NCBI GenBank assembly: GCA_964019695.1 | Contig: OZ026525.1 | Span: forward strand, 66,836,753 to 66,900,752 | Reading direction: 5' to 3' | From: Loripinus fragilis | Lineage: Eukaryota; Mollusca; Bivalvia; Lucinida; Lucinidae | Length of the DNA: 64,000 bases | Shown: piece after piece, positions 54,640 to 63,698 of the stretch | How positions within the stretch are numbered: the stretch's first letter is position 1 | Layout of the letters: each line of letters opens with the position of its first letter | Made by a program: the position numbers and the translations under genes | The notes under the pieces: model-generated | What the model was told of the DNA's origin: nothing | What the model saw: the letters and a program-made list of their open reading frames with translations, nothing else | Databases searched by the model: none

Positions 54640-55850
54640 AGGTTATCCTCTGCGAGAATGTTTGTATGACTTTACAGACTGCCGCTTATCCATTGTATAT
54701 ATGTATCAGTGACAAAACCAACATGCCCTGCCTTTAGTGCCTGGTTGAATACTGGTGCCATCAGACCCTTAGAGTGACAAGAAAAGCTATTATTCTCTGT
54801 AGTAACGGCTCTACCATAGTTATGTGCAGAACTACATTGCCAATCTAATGTTGGTTCAATGTGTGATTGCAAGCCATGAGGAAGTTTGGACTTGGAAATT
54901 TTGGTAGAAATTCTATCAGGAGTTGACTGAGACCATGGTACAGTTCCCAGAAGGAATGGCAGTGTCAACTCAAGGTCAACATTATGCCCGATAGAAAGAA
55001 GGCCATGCTGACCAAAAACGCTCTTGTAAGCTCTCATCTGGCTGTTTGCATTTTCAGGGTGGGTAGTCACGTGGTATCTGTAAGGATACACTGTACACGG
55101 AAAAATGGCGGACTTCTTTCGACACCGATGTTTTAAGCAAAAGTAAGTAGATATTTCTGCGTGTTTTTTCATCTTTACACAGAAAGTTATACACCATTTT
55201 CCAGCCCCCATTTTTTCCGATCGAACGATGCCAGGATATCCTCATAAAGCTTCTTACTTTGAGTACAGATTCTGTCACAAATTTTTTAGCGGCGCAGATC
55301 CGGCCTGAATTTGGAAATAAGCTGTACAGACAACATTTGTGACCGAGTTAGTACTCAAAGTAAGAAGCTTAAAGATGCTATCCTGGTAGTGTGTGATAGG
55401 GGAAAATGTGGGCTGGAAAATGGTGTATAACTTTCTGGGTATAGATGAGAAAACATAGAGAAATCTTCCTACATTCGATCAGAGTGTCCGTACAGTGTAT
55501 TCGATCATCCGTACAGTGTATCCAAGCAAAAACCACGTGACTACCCACCCTGATTTTGTAAATTGGACAATTTCTTCCAGCTCTGCCCCTCAAGCCTCAA
55601 AACGTTATCAGATTGTAGCATTTTATGGGGTTGTGAAAGACAGATTTTTTAAACTAAAAGTGAGTCAATAAAGCCTGCAACAGCCTTCCTGCCAATGGCA
55701 TCAGTCTCAATAAGATCCTCAGCTATGCCAGGCTTAGCAAGAACACCGAAAGACAAAAAGTTCAGTTCACTGTCTTCAAAACTAGAACTAAAAGGATTGA
55801 TGAAGCCAGAATCTGCCTCTCGTACTCGTTCTACTTTGCATCTGAGCAGA
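54640..55850 (-). pseudogene. Decayed gene fragment of an uncharacterised multicopy family, split by a palindrome
   Basis: Read on the minus strand from about 55850. A frame with INPFSSSFEDSEL and AEDLIETDAIGRKAVAGF stops at about 55650. A shifted piece, SVFHNPIKCYNLITF, follows. Then comes the 498-bp palindrome (55055-55552), and beyond it LPFLLGTVPWSQSTPD, KISKSKLPHGLQ and GHVGFVTDTYIQW, ending near 54660. The order NPF... / DL...G..A...F / HDPIK..L.TF / LG.VPWSL.TPDG / K..K..LLH.L / FDTY matches, as I recall, a large uncharacterised protein family repeated in bivalve and coral genomes. Function unknown. The 179-codon frame 54672-55211 is a chimera: its first ~50 codons come from the palindrome. 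Confidence 0.5.
55055..55552. mobile_element. 498-bp palindromic element with 5-bp ATTTT duplication
   Basis: CAGGGTGGGTAGTCACGTGG at 55055 is mirrored by CCACGTGACTACCCACCCTG ending at 55552. Much of the interior is also inverted (AGCTTCTTACTTTGAGTAC and its complement, GAAAGTTATACACCATTTTC and its complement). ATTTT flanks both ends (55050-55054 and 55553-55557). It sits inside the decayed gene fragment, whose sequence continues across it. Confidence 0.9.
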
Positions 55851-57185
55851 TTGAATACATTTCTATTTCATTTCAGTGTATTATAGAGTTTTTTCACTAT
55901 ATTGAGCTCTGATGTGATGAGTAATACACCATTCTATCTGTAGTACGAAACGTAGTTCTAGTTGCTGAAGCCTATAATGCCTCTTTATTGTTTGCCTGAT
56001 AGTTATGTCAAAAGCTTATCTCTAATGGTAGTGACACACTAAACCCATTTTGTTCGAGAAGTTATTTGCATCTGCGATGTGTATCAGACAAATTTATGAT
56101 TGTAATCAGTTACACAGGTACATATTGTGTGTAGTTGTTGTGATCGTTTACAATGAACATTGGGAACATGGTGTGCAGATAGAGCTGACATGCAATTCAA
56201 AGTTGTTTTCCTTGTAGCCATAATCAGTGTCAACACCATCTGAATTATATCCATATACCTTGTCCAGAACTGAGCTGTTTCACAGTGACTGTCTTTCAGA
56301 ACCTCATTTTTGAAAGCATGGTATCTACTGTTTACGTGAGCAAACAGCAAAGGTTGATAGATCACATTTTAATATGAGTTTAAGTCACCATAAATTAATA
56401 AGGAACTTCAATTTATTTCAGCCTTATAGATTTTCTTAATTCTCTGACAGACTTAATACATGTATAGTCAACAACTGCTATACAGATACTCAGAATAACT
56501 TGGTAACACACATAACAGTTAAAGCTCAATGCCTTTATTAACTGAATACTTAAAATAGGTAAACCCTGTTAAAAGAAGTACATAAACCTGTGCCAGCATG
56601 CAAATTAGTATAAACAGGGCTTGTTAGAGACATTAACTAGATGTTTCTGTGTCTCCTCTACATCGGGTGCTCAAAAGAACCGTCTTATTGGCTGAAAAAT
56701 AGGAAAAGTAATTTTTTGTTACGCACTCTTAACTATATTGGTCTGTGATCTGAGACTTTGAAATATTTTAATATATATATTTGCTTGATTTCTAAACATA
56801 TTTTCTGGTTTGATGAGTTAGGTATTATATTGTGAAACCCACATTTCAAATACCTACCTTTAGTTCTGTTGAATAGTGACATGAACTTGTTTTGTTTAAT
56901 ATTTTCAGTACGGCATTTCATGTCTCAGATCAGATACAGGGTCCGAGGCTGCATGAGGGTCAAGGTCTCAAAATTACATGTCACGCGACAATGATTTATC
57001 CAACGTTTGTTAATACACACTCACATCAAATGAGTAAAAAGCAGTACGAGTCATGTTTCCTTGGTACCAGTAAGTTTGTATTAAATTTAAAGTGATTTTA
57101 GCTCGAAAGTATCCCTTAACATCTATTTATCTCTGACAGCTAACGGAATGAGGTTAATGCCACATCACAAGCTCCATCTATGTAA
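55851..57185. other. Unannotated stretch
   Basis: No gene, RNA or recognised repeat. The 93-codon minus-strand frame 56084-56365 has no recognised motif. Confidence 0.4.
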
Positions 57186-57252
57186 AAGAGAGATTTTACG
57201 CAAATGCGTTAAGTACCAATGGTACTTAACGCATTTGAGTGAAATCTCTCTT
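57186..57252. repeat. 67-nt hairpin
   Basis: AAGAGAGATTT, four unpaired bases, CAAATGCGTTAAGTACC, AAT, GGTACTTAACGCATTTG, four unpaired bases, AAATCTCTCTT. The two stem segments (11 and 17 bp) are perfect, with a symmetric internal loop between them. Confidence 0.9.
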
Positions 57253-57504
57253 GAAACGTGTACGCCTATCTAACCAGTGGGGATAGAGAAAAACGTTTTA
57301 TCAGGTCCTAGATACTTCATTCATACTTATTGCGAGAGTGCAGTGAAGGCTCTGATAAGATTTTGCGGACGCACAGGCTTGTCTAAGTTTTCGATGCTCA
57401 GTCGCCTGTGCAACAAGCAGCTATCAATGCGCTGGCTTATCGGTATCGTTAACGTTTTATGCCACATACATGTAAATGTAAACAAGAGGGTCAAGATGAC
57501 CCTT

Positions 57505-58005
57505 AATCGCTCACTTGAGATATGTACACAAGGGAAACTGGTCACGTTTCCCTGGCGGCTATGTTTTTTTTTTTGATGGACTAAGTTCGTTTCAGCTATT
57601 TTGTACAAGGGCACCTGATAACAATTTCTGCAAAATCACTGACCACTCGTTTCAGAGAAGAAGGTGTTTAAATGTTTTTACATATGTACATAAGGAAAAC
57701 TGGCCACGTCCCCTGGCAGCCATTTTTTTTGATGGATCAAGTTCGTTTTAGCTATTTTGTCAAAGGTCATCCAGTGATCATTTCTTCTAATTTATTTGAG
57801 TGCTGACCACTGGCTTCAGAGGAGACTGAAGCTGTTTAAAATTTCTTACATAGGGACATTAGGGAAACTGGTCATGTCCCCTTGCGGCCATGTTTTTAGA
57901 CAGATCAGATTCTTTTTAGCTACCAAATTATTTAGAATTATCATCACCGGTTTCAGTGAAGATTTCCAAAGTTTGCTGCACTATAATCACTATGAGAGTC
58001 TGTCC
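57505..58005 (+). repeat. Three tandem ~160-bp units (GGGAAACTGG...GGCGGCCATG type)
   Basis: Each unit carries AGGGAAACTGGTCACGT, CCCTGGCGGC(C/T)ATGTTTTT, GATGGA(C/T)(T/C)AAGTTCGTTT(C/T)AGC, CTATTTTGT and CACTGG-TTCAGAG(A/G)AG blocks. Unit starts are near 57529, 57687 and 57858. I recall it as an abundant mollusc repeat. Frames of 70-100 codons within it are repeat translations. Confidence 0.85.
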
Positions 58006-58445
58006 GTCAGTTAGTGAAAATGTTCACACCTCTTGAAACCCCCAAGGTATATTTTGATCACATTTTGCATACATATATGCATGTCAACATTCCCTAACCA
58101 CTGGCATGCGAATCCACCTTTTTGGTGGAAAAGGGTTTGCTTAGCATCAGTCCAACCTGATGTTGTCAGTGAAAATGCTCATGATCTTTGAACCTAATGG
58201 GATAATTGGATAAAATTTTGCCACGATGATAATCATTTATTTTAATATTGCCCAGCCATTGGTATGCATGACGGTGACAAGGGTTTGTCGAGCATCATTT
58301 TGGCTGTGTATGGTATTTTAGTGAAAATATTCATAACTCTTCAACTGCATGAATTATTGTAATCAAAGTTTGCCTACTAATACATTTTATCATTATCGAG
58401 ACACAGGTATGCAAAACGGTGACTAAGCTTCGCCAAGAAAAATGT
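58006..58445 (+). repeat. Three diverged ~155-bp units (GTGAAAATGTTCATAAC type)
   Basis: Shared landmarks per unit: AGTGAAAATG(T/C)TCA(T/C), CTTTGAAC/CTTGAAAC, TAATTGGATAAAATTTTGC-like, CCATTGGTATGCATGACGGT and AAGGGTTTG(T/C)(C/T)(G/T)AGCATCA. Unit starts are near 58014, 58166 and 58322. It follows the previous array directly. Confidence 0.7.
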
Positions 58446-59288
58446 CGCTCTAAACACCAAGAAACCTTCAGTTAGAACACTCCAAAATAATATTAACTTT
58501 TTATGTGTGAGCAGAATTAGCTGTTTTAAGCGAATACATGTTTACCTATCCGACAGCCACTTCACTCAGCGATAAGTTTACAAAACGGAGTTAGGTTTAA
58601 AACTTGTCCTGCTAGCGATTTAGCTTCCTTGCATACGTTGTACAGTGTAAGTGAATTAGCTCCCTTGTTGCAAGGATATGCTACTGTGTTGTGTAGTCCC
58701 AGGTTATATTTTTATTATGACCAATAGATATGGTCTCACTTAGTCATAATTTACCTTGAAATCTGTAAATTTTGGCTTTATACAAATATTTTAGCGTCTA
58801 GTTTCTTTTCAAAAGGCTATCCTTGTGACATGGTCTCCTTTATATTCGTTGTTGGCTTTGGTTAACTGTCTAATATTTTACCTGACAGTATGGGACATTA
58901 CATCCTCTGTCAATTTAGTAAGAAAAAGCAGTTTAAATTATTCATAAAACTAATGGACAGACAATATCTGGATACTTTCATATATTGTCTGAGCCTATTT
59001 CAGGGATAATTGTGTCTGCATTCCTTGAAACCATTAATTGCGGTCGGCCATGGCCAGCCGCTTATATAAACTTCAATCAAAACACACATCAAATTCAGGT
59101 TTTGACCAAACCTTTATGCCGTGCTCAGGCTATATTTAATTCGCTGCCGAACAACGAGTGGGGTACCAAATATCGTGGGTTGACCTACAGCGCGAAGTAA
59201 ACTGTCCGTGAAATCTGTAGGGCTACCTATAGCGCGAGGCAAGCTCGTTTGCGAATTTAATTTTCGCCAAGAAGGCGTCAATTTGCCC
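58446..59288. other. Unannotated stretch
   Basis: A small direct repeat, ACCTACAGCGCGAAGTAAAC / ACCTATAGCGCGAGGCAAGC, lies near 59181 and 59225. Nothing else recognised. Confidence 0.4.
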
Positions 59289-59335
59289 TGCCTATAAACG
59301 CAATAAGTATTAGCTTTTCAAAAAAGCTTGCTAAA
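59289..59335 (+). repeat. Left arm of an inverted pair (right arm 60396-60440)
   Basis: AAGTATTAGCTTTTCAAAAA plus AGCTTGC is mirrored at 60396-60440 (GCCAGCTTTTTTGAAAAGCT plus AATACTTG). Flanking similarity runs over ~40 bp. The arm contains its own small palindrome (AGCTTTT/AAAAGCT). Confidence 0.7.
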
Positions 59336-59486
59336 GCAAAACGTCCCAAAGCCAAAACGTACTTGATTGGCAAAGAGTGCGAGCGAACTTCACATCAGTA
59401 AACGTACTTATATATTTGTCATCCACATCTGATCACCTACAATTACTATGAATTCAGGCACTGTCTTATGACAAACAGGAATATTT

Positions 59487-59930
59487 TATGCCCCCAAAGG
59501 GGGGCATATAGTAATCAAACTGCGTGTCCTTAGTGTCCTTGAGTGTTTGAGTGTTCATATCATATCTGAGTATATCTCCTATATTATTTTAGGTAGGAAT
59601 GCCAAAATTCGTGTCTTAATGCATTTAGGGTCATGGAGTGTCACACACCTTTACCACTGCCATCAGATCTAGAAAAATCGTGTCACGAGCATAAATCCTA
59701 GGAATCCCAAATTTGGTTTGTGAACATATCTTGGGGTCACGGAATCTGTACATATACAGTTAAGCGACCACTGTGACCTTGATTTGCTGCCATCAGTTTT
59801 AAGAAAAATGTGCTGTCTAGTGTTGTCAAATGATTTTCCATAAATGTGTCGCATGCTAGATACATTACCATAAAATACCATGCATAAGACGGGTGCTTTC
59901 AAAAAGATCAAGCAACATCCTCGCTGGAAA
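59487..59930 (+). repeat. Bivalve-type repeat with ATGCCCCC hairpin start
   Basis: TTATGCCCCCAAAGGGGGGCATA forms a short hairpin at 59487-59512. Downstream are two related GGTCA-rich segments (TTTAGGGTCATGGAGTGTCA and CTTGGGGTCACGGAATCTGT; AAAATCGTGTC / AAAAATGTGCTGTC), suggesting two ~130-bp diverged units. I recall the hairpin start from bivalve repeats. Confidence 0.5.
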
Positions 59931-59952
59931 CAAATGGTAACAAATTACAGTT

Positions 59953-60213
59953 CAGGGCCCGGAATTACAATGCCTCCTTAAAGTTAACGAAGACTTTAGT
60001 TAAGTATTGATATTTCATCATGCTATTTTAAATGCTAAATAAAATGCCTGGATCAATGCAGTACTTGTGGTCAATGATATCATTGTGATCTACAGAAAAA
60101 AAATACTATTTTGATTTTAATCAGTTAGAAATGTTATTTTTCGCATCCTGAAAAATCAATACTTAACTTAAGTCTTCCTTAACTTTAAGGTGGCATTGTA
60201 ATTCCGGGCCCTG
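59953..60213. mobile_element. 261-bp MITE, CAGGGCCCGGAATTACAATG ends
   Basis: CAGGGCCCGGAATTACAATG plus CC at the left is mirrored by GGCATTGTAATTCCGGGCCC plus TG at the right. The inverted repeat extends about 68 bp, including CCTTAAAGTTAA and TTAAGTATTGAT. CAGGG...CCCTG ends suggest hAT-like, but I found no convincing 8-bp duplication. It lies between the inverted arms at 59289 and 60396. Confidence 0.9.
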
Positions 60214-60315
60214 ATGTTAATAATCAGAGCTTAGAATAAATCTACATGAACAATCTCTAGAAGTTCAAAATGGAAGCATGCAGTAGGCAAGAATACATAC
60301 AATGATAGGGCTAAA

Positions 60316-60383
60316 CTAGACTGCTTCACTGCCCCCTCGTATGAACTTGTAATACCTGTATACGAGGTCGGTGAAGCAGTCTA
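60316..60383. repeat. 68-bp palindrome flanked by an 8-bp direct repeat
   Basis: CTAGACTGCTTCAC...CCTCGTAT...ATACGAGG...GTGAAGCAGTCTA with GGGCTAAA on both sides (60308-60315 and 60384-60391). Both nested stems are perfect. The 8-bp duplication size fits hAT-type insertion, although 68 bp would be a very small element. Confidence 0.8.
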
Positions 60384-60395
60384 GGGCTAAATGAC

Positions 60396-60440
60396 CGCCA
60401 GCTTTTTTGAAAAGCTAATACTTGTTTTAATAACCAGGCG
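60396..60440 (-). repeat. Right arm of an inverted pair (left arm 59289-59335)
   Basis: GCCAGCTTTTTTGAAAAGCT plus AATACTTGTTTTAATAACCA; see 59289-59335. Confidence 0.7.
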
Positions 60441-60495
60441 ATATATAATCTTATGCCAAGGTTGTATCCTCAACTTTGGGTGTGCCGTGCGTGCT

Positions 60496-60684
60496 GAGAA
60501 GCCCCCGTGGTGTAGTGGATAAGCGCTATGCCTTGTAAACCAGGGGTCGCAGGTTCGATTCCCGGCTTCTCCATAAAACCACTTTCGGTGAGCCTTCGGG
60601 TGCTCCCGTCATATAATAAACACACATATCATAAACCCTCCCGGCCCAGTACTGGTTACTACCCATGGAAAAGCCACAAAAAGT
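60496..60684 (+). repeat. tRNA-Thr-type SINE, first unit of a tandem dimer
   Basis: The head (60496-60571) keeps a perfect 7-bp acceptor stem (GAGAAGC / GCTTCTC), box A-like GTGGTGTAGTGGATAAGC, CTTGTAA with TGT at the anticodon position, and box B GGTTCGATTCC. The 5' half of the anticodon stem no longer pairs (CTATG opposite ACCAG), so it is not a good functional tRNA. The 113-bp body runs ATAAAACCACTTTCGGTGAG, then TCATAAACCCTCCCGGCCCA, then GTACTGGTTACTACCCATGG, then AAAAGCCACAAAAAGT. Confidence 0.85.
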
Positions 60685-60884
60685 GTATATGCCCCTGTGG
60701 TGTAGTGGATAAGCGCTATGCCTTGTAAACCAGGGGTCACAGGTTCGATTTCCGGCTTCTCCATAAAACCACTTTCGGTTGAGCCTTCGGGAGTTAAAGT
60801 CATACAATAAACACACAAATCATAAACCCTCCCGGCCCAGTACTGGTTTCTACCCATGGAAAAGCCACAAAAAGTTATATATGC
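60685..60884 (+). repeat. tRNA-Thr-type SINE, second unit of a tandem dimer
   Basis: Nearly identical to the first unit, beginning TGCCCCTGTGGTGTAGTGGA and ending AAAGCCACAAAAAGTTATAT. The 5' acceptor strand is lost (GTATATG in place of GAGAAGC), so this head cannot form the acceptor stem. Confidence 0.85.
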
Positions 60885-61450
60885 CTAGAGCGAAGGGACC
60901 GCGGCATACCGACACAATAACCGAATAATGTATGTAACCTCAACTTGAACTTTTCAGTTCGGAAACTGCTTTTGTACGGAATCGATTTCAGAATAGCTAT
61001 CCGTTCACATTGATCGATATGTTGAAACACTCAGTTTGGCTATCTGAACATTGTTTTCAAATACAGAACCTTTAAATACCAAGAGTTTCATTCTACATTG
61101 TAATTAGCAAACATTCAACGCGGGTCGTACAGTTGCTTGTATATGTATTTCTATTTTTGCGATAAAAATGCAATTATATTAATTTATAATTTTCTAGGTC
61201 GATTTTATAGTCAAAGTGATCCACTCTTCATTATGAGCCACTGTTTGTGATCTTGTTTTGTTGCTTTACGTCCCAAGTCAACAGCTCATCTAGCCACAAT
61301 TGCTCATGGGCAAGCTTGAACAAGCAGTTAATCAGTACTCCGTGCACATACGTTCGCTTGTAACTGGCAACAACCCTTCTTGAATGATTCAGCGGAAGGG
61401 AGGAGAATGACCATAGAAATTATTTCATGATCAATCTCCACGAAAGTATG
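60885..61450. other. Unannotated stretch, last part possibly SINE body
   Basis: The final ~120 bp (about 61330-61450) could be the body of the minus-strand SINE whose head is at 61451-61546, but no second copy is available to confirm it. Otherwise nothing is recognised. Confidence 0.35.
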
Positions 61451-61546
61451 GGACCGGTACGGGATCGAACTCGCGACCCCTGGATCTGCAGTCAGGCTCG
61501 CATCGGTTGCCAGACGCGTTACCGACTGCGCTACGCGGCCCGGTCC
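61451..61546 (-). tRNA. tRNA-Cys(GCA)-like head with a 17-nt insertion; probable pseudogene/SINE head
   Basis: On the minus strand, GGACCGG at the 5' end pairs perfectly with CCGGTCC at the 3' end. Box A-like GTAGCGCAGTCGGTAACGC and box B-like GAGTTCGATCCC are present. The anticodon arm reads CTGG...ACTGCAGATCCAG: loop CTGCAGA with anticodon GCA (Cys). Seventeen bases (CAACCGATGCGAGCCTG) are inserted in the 5' strand of that stem. Canonical nuclear tRNA introns lie 3' of the anticodon, so this is not a normal intron. More likely a pseudogene or the promoter head of a SINE. Confidence 0.55.
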
Positions 61547-61831
61547 ACTGTTGGTAATGTGTCTTATTTTTTGCAAAACTTTAAATGTGATCAGGAACGT
61601 TTGCTATTTTGTATAAAGGCATGTCAACATCTGTTCTTTAGGCATTTTTAATGTTTATTTGTACAAAATTGGTGGAATGCCTTAAGATGTCTCTTTGGGA
61701 TCCAAGCTCGTATGTTGTTTTCCCTTGATTAAAGTTAAACTGCAAACTTAAGGTTAGGATATCAATATGTATAATACTAGATGTACATTCACAGTCCATG
61801 CTCACACTATTACTCAAATGGTTTTATAAAC

Positions 61832-62043
61832 GAGCCGCGACATGTGATTTCCAACAATGTGGTGATTGACAAGTGTAGACTCAGACGAGCCTGTGCAGCC
61901 TCCTTTTAAGCTTAGACACTTCAAATGATGCTCGGTCAGTATCAAGTAGCAAAGTCTCTGATAAGACTGCGCGTATGCGCAGGATGGTCTGAGCCTTTGC
62001 TGATCGTACATACCAATTTGTTGAAAATCTCATTTCTTGGCTC
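61832..62043 (+). mobile_element. Family C MITE, copy 5 (212 bp, internal deletion)
   Basis: GAGCCGCGACATGTGATTTC at the left and TGTTGAAAATCTCATTTCTT plus GGCTC at the right. It is 25 bp shorter than the 237-bp copies because of a deletion around the CAGTAGCTTAACA region. The central hairpin has mismatches (61952-61990). Confidence 0.85.
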
Positions 62044-62371
62044 ATTTTTTATCAATTCTTGCAGGTTCACGTTCTTTTGGAAACATCCGTATTTCCAAGT
62101 TAGTGATAGATCTTCTTCCTAAAGAGATGATTGACATGAAATTAAAACATTATTCCTGATAACCGATAAGAAAATTTGAAAATTGTTTTTAGCTGTCATA
62201 TTCAGGTGCGCTAAGTTTAAATTAAATGATTCACAGAATAAATTGCTTGCAAATCGCATCGTGGGAACACTTACTGTTGATAAGTCATAACAAACAAATG
62301 CGCAACCCAGTTTGAGCATCTGCGCAGTTTGATTAACTCCACCGTTGTTCTATATGTATGTCACGGAGTTT
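62044..62371. other. Unannotated stretch
   Basis: No gene, RNA or recognised repeat. Confidence 0.4.
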
Positions 62372-62560
62372 TAGCCCGTTAATGCCGAATGGAATTTTCA
62401 ATTATCGTCACTTGCAAGCGTCCATTTGCAATTTTAATGATGTCTGGACTATTTTTCTTCATTTCTATTGTTGAATGCCGACCCTGAACAGACGCAGCGT
62501 GCAGCTATGGGACTGCACTGTTTTCCTAGGTCGACAAAAGGACACCAAGCGTAAACGTGC
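62372..62560 (+). repeat. Dispersed repeat, GCCGAATGGAAT...type (copy 4)
   Basis: CCCGTTAATGCCGAATGGAATT, ACAGACGCAGCGTGCAGCTA and GACTGCACTG match the order seen at 4334-4545 and 10566-10715, with substantial divergence. Confidence 0.4.
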
Positions 62561-62599
62561 TAATAGTTAAAAAGGTGACATCAAAATGTACAAGATTAC

Positions 62600-62820
62600 A
62601 GCTAGTCTCCGTGCCTGAGAGTCTAGGCATGAATCTTATCTGGTCGCAAATGATCCAGTGCGTTAGATTTTGATACCGATCGCATATGCGAAAAAGCCTT
62701 CAAAAAGTCAAATGCGCAAATGTTCCTTTAAACGGCAACGCTGTGCATGCAAGTCATGAATGCTCTTGCGAATCTGCGCTTGTGCGCAGAATCGTCAGAG
62801 CCTTTGCTGCTAGACAATGC
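62600..62820 (+). repeat. Weak dispersed repeat with a GCGC hairpin
   Basis: AGCTAGTCTCCGTGCCTGAG resembles 9167-9190 and 43132-43150. GATCGCATATGCGAAAAAGC resembles 12318-12340. It ends with TCTGCGCTTGTGCGCAGAATCGTCAGAG, a degenerate form of the hairpin found in family C. Confidence 0.35.
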
Positions 62821-63133
62821 GATAATTAATTAATTTAATTTTCTATTAAGTTCGCATGTGGTGGCGATATAGCGGTTTTCTGTAGACGAGGCTCCTATCA
62901 TTGCTTCATTCCTTCACTGACAGATGACAGACAAATCTTCTCTGATAAAAACAAACCGTTCACATGATCAAAGCTTCCCTCTGCTCGCTGTCATTCTAAT
63001 GCCTGGCTTATAGGATAAGGCATGAACATTCGGATAGTTCGCTGACTTGAACTCTTCCCGCTTTGGAAGCTCTCATTTTTCAACAAGTTCATTATCTGAA
63101 AAATAGGTGTTAAAATATATTTTAACAGAAATG

Positions 63134-63245
63134 ATTGTTGTACATTATTCTATAATTATACTAGTCCGTTTGCATGCAATTCGACAATCTGCAAGATACT
63201 TGCGGGTTTTAAACAGTAGCTATTATAAGAGAGATAGAGGCTCTC
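63134..63245 (+). repeat. Direct duplication, copy 1 (453-bp period)
   Basis: TTGTTGTACATTATTCTATA, ATACTAGTCCGTTTGCATGC, CTGCAAGATACTTGCGGGTT, ATAAGAGAGATAGAGGCTCTCA. Matches 63587-63698 with about 85 percent identity by eye. Confidence 0.85.
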
Positions 63246-63288
63246 ACATGAGTGCTCATGTTTTATAGATTTTTTTAAACGAGTTGAG

Positions 63289-63334
63289 AAAAAGAGATAA
63301 AATGCAATGCTTGCCAAGCATTTTATCTCTTTTT
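63289..63334. repeat. 46-nt hairpin
   Basis: AAAAAGAGATAAAATGC pairs perfectly with GCATTTTATCTCTTTTT, with a 12-nt loop. It lies between the two copies of the direct duplication. Confidence 0.9.
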
Positions 63335-63586
63335 CGCAACGAGTTTGATAAATTCAATGATACAAGAGACTGAATGTTAGATTTTATTTATCATATGACA
63401 TTAAGATTACGTTGAAATCTCATATCTGCCGTAAAAACGTTATAATTGGGCATAACATGTTATGTACCCAACGTTGTTAAGGACGTCATAACGTTTCAAG
63501 AAAATCTGTTTACCACCAGGGGTTTATCGATTGTATTGGTTGGCGTTATTTCACTACCAGACGCGACGTCAAATGATGAGATATAA

Positions 63587-63698
63587 TTGTTGTACATTAT
63601 ACTATAATATACTAGTCCGTTTCCATGCAATGCCACAATTTGCGAGATACTTGTGGTTTTAAGCAACAACTTTAATAAGAGAGAAGCAATCTCTCAAC
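63587..63698 (+). repeat. Direct duplication, copy 2
   Basis: TTGTTGTACATTATACTATA, ATACTAGTCCGTTTCCATGC, TTGCGAGATACTTGTGGTTT, ATAAGAGAGAAGCAATCTCTCA. The 453-bp offset from copy 1 is constant along the block. It is preceded by TATTTCACTACCAGACGCGA, also seen near 17368 and 21475. Confidence 0.85.

Noticed and set aside
54672..55211. Longest ORF (179 codons, minus strand) as an intact gene
   Set aside because: Its first ~50 codons are palindromic-element sequence and the remainder is one frame of a decayed gene, so it is a chimera made by insertion.
60496..60571. Functional tRNA-Thr gene
   Set aside because: The anticodon stem does not pair, the sequence is tandemly repeated with a shared body, and it behaves as a SINE head.
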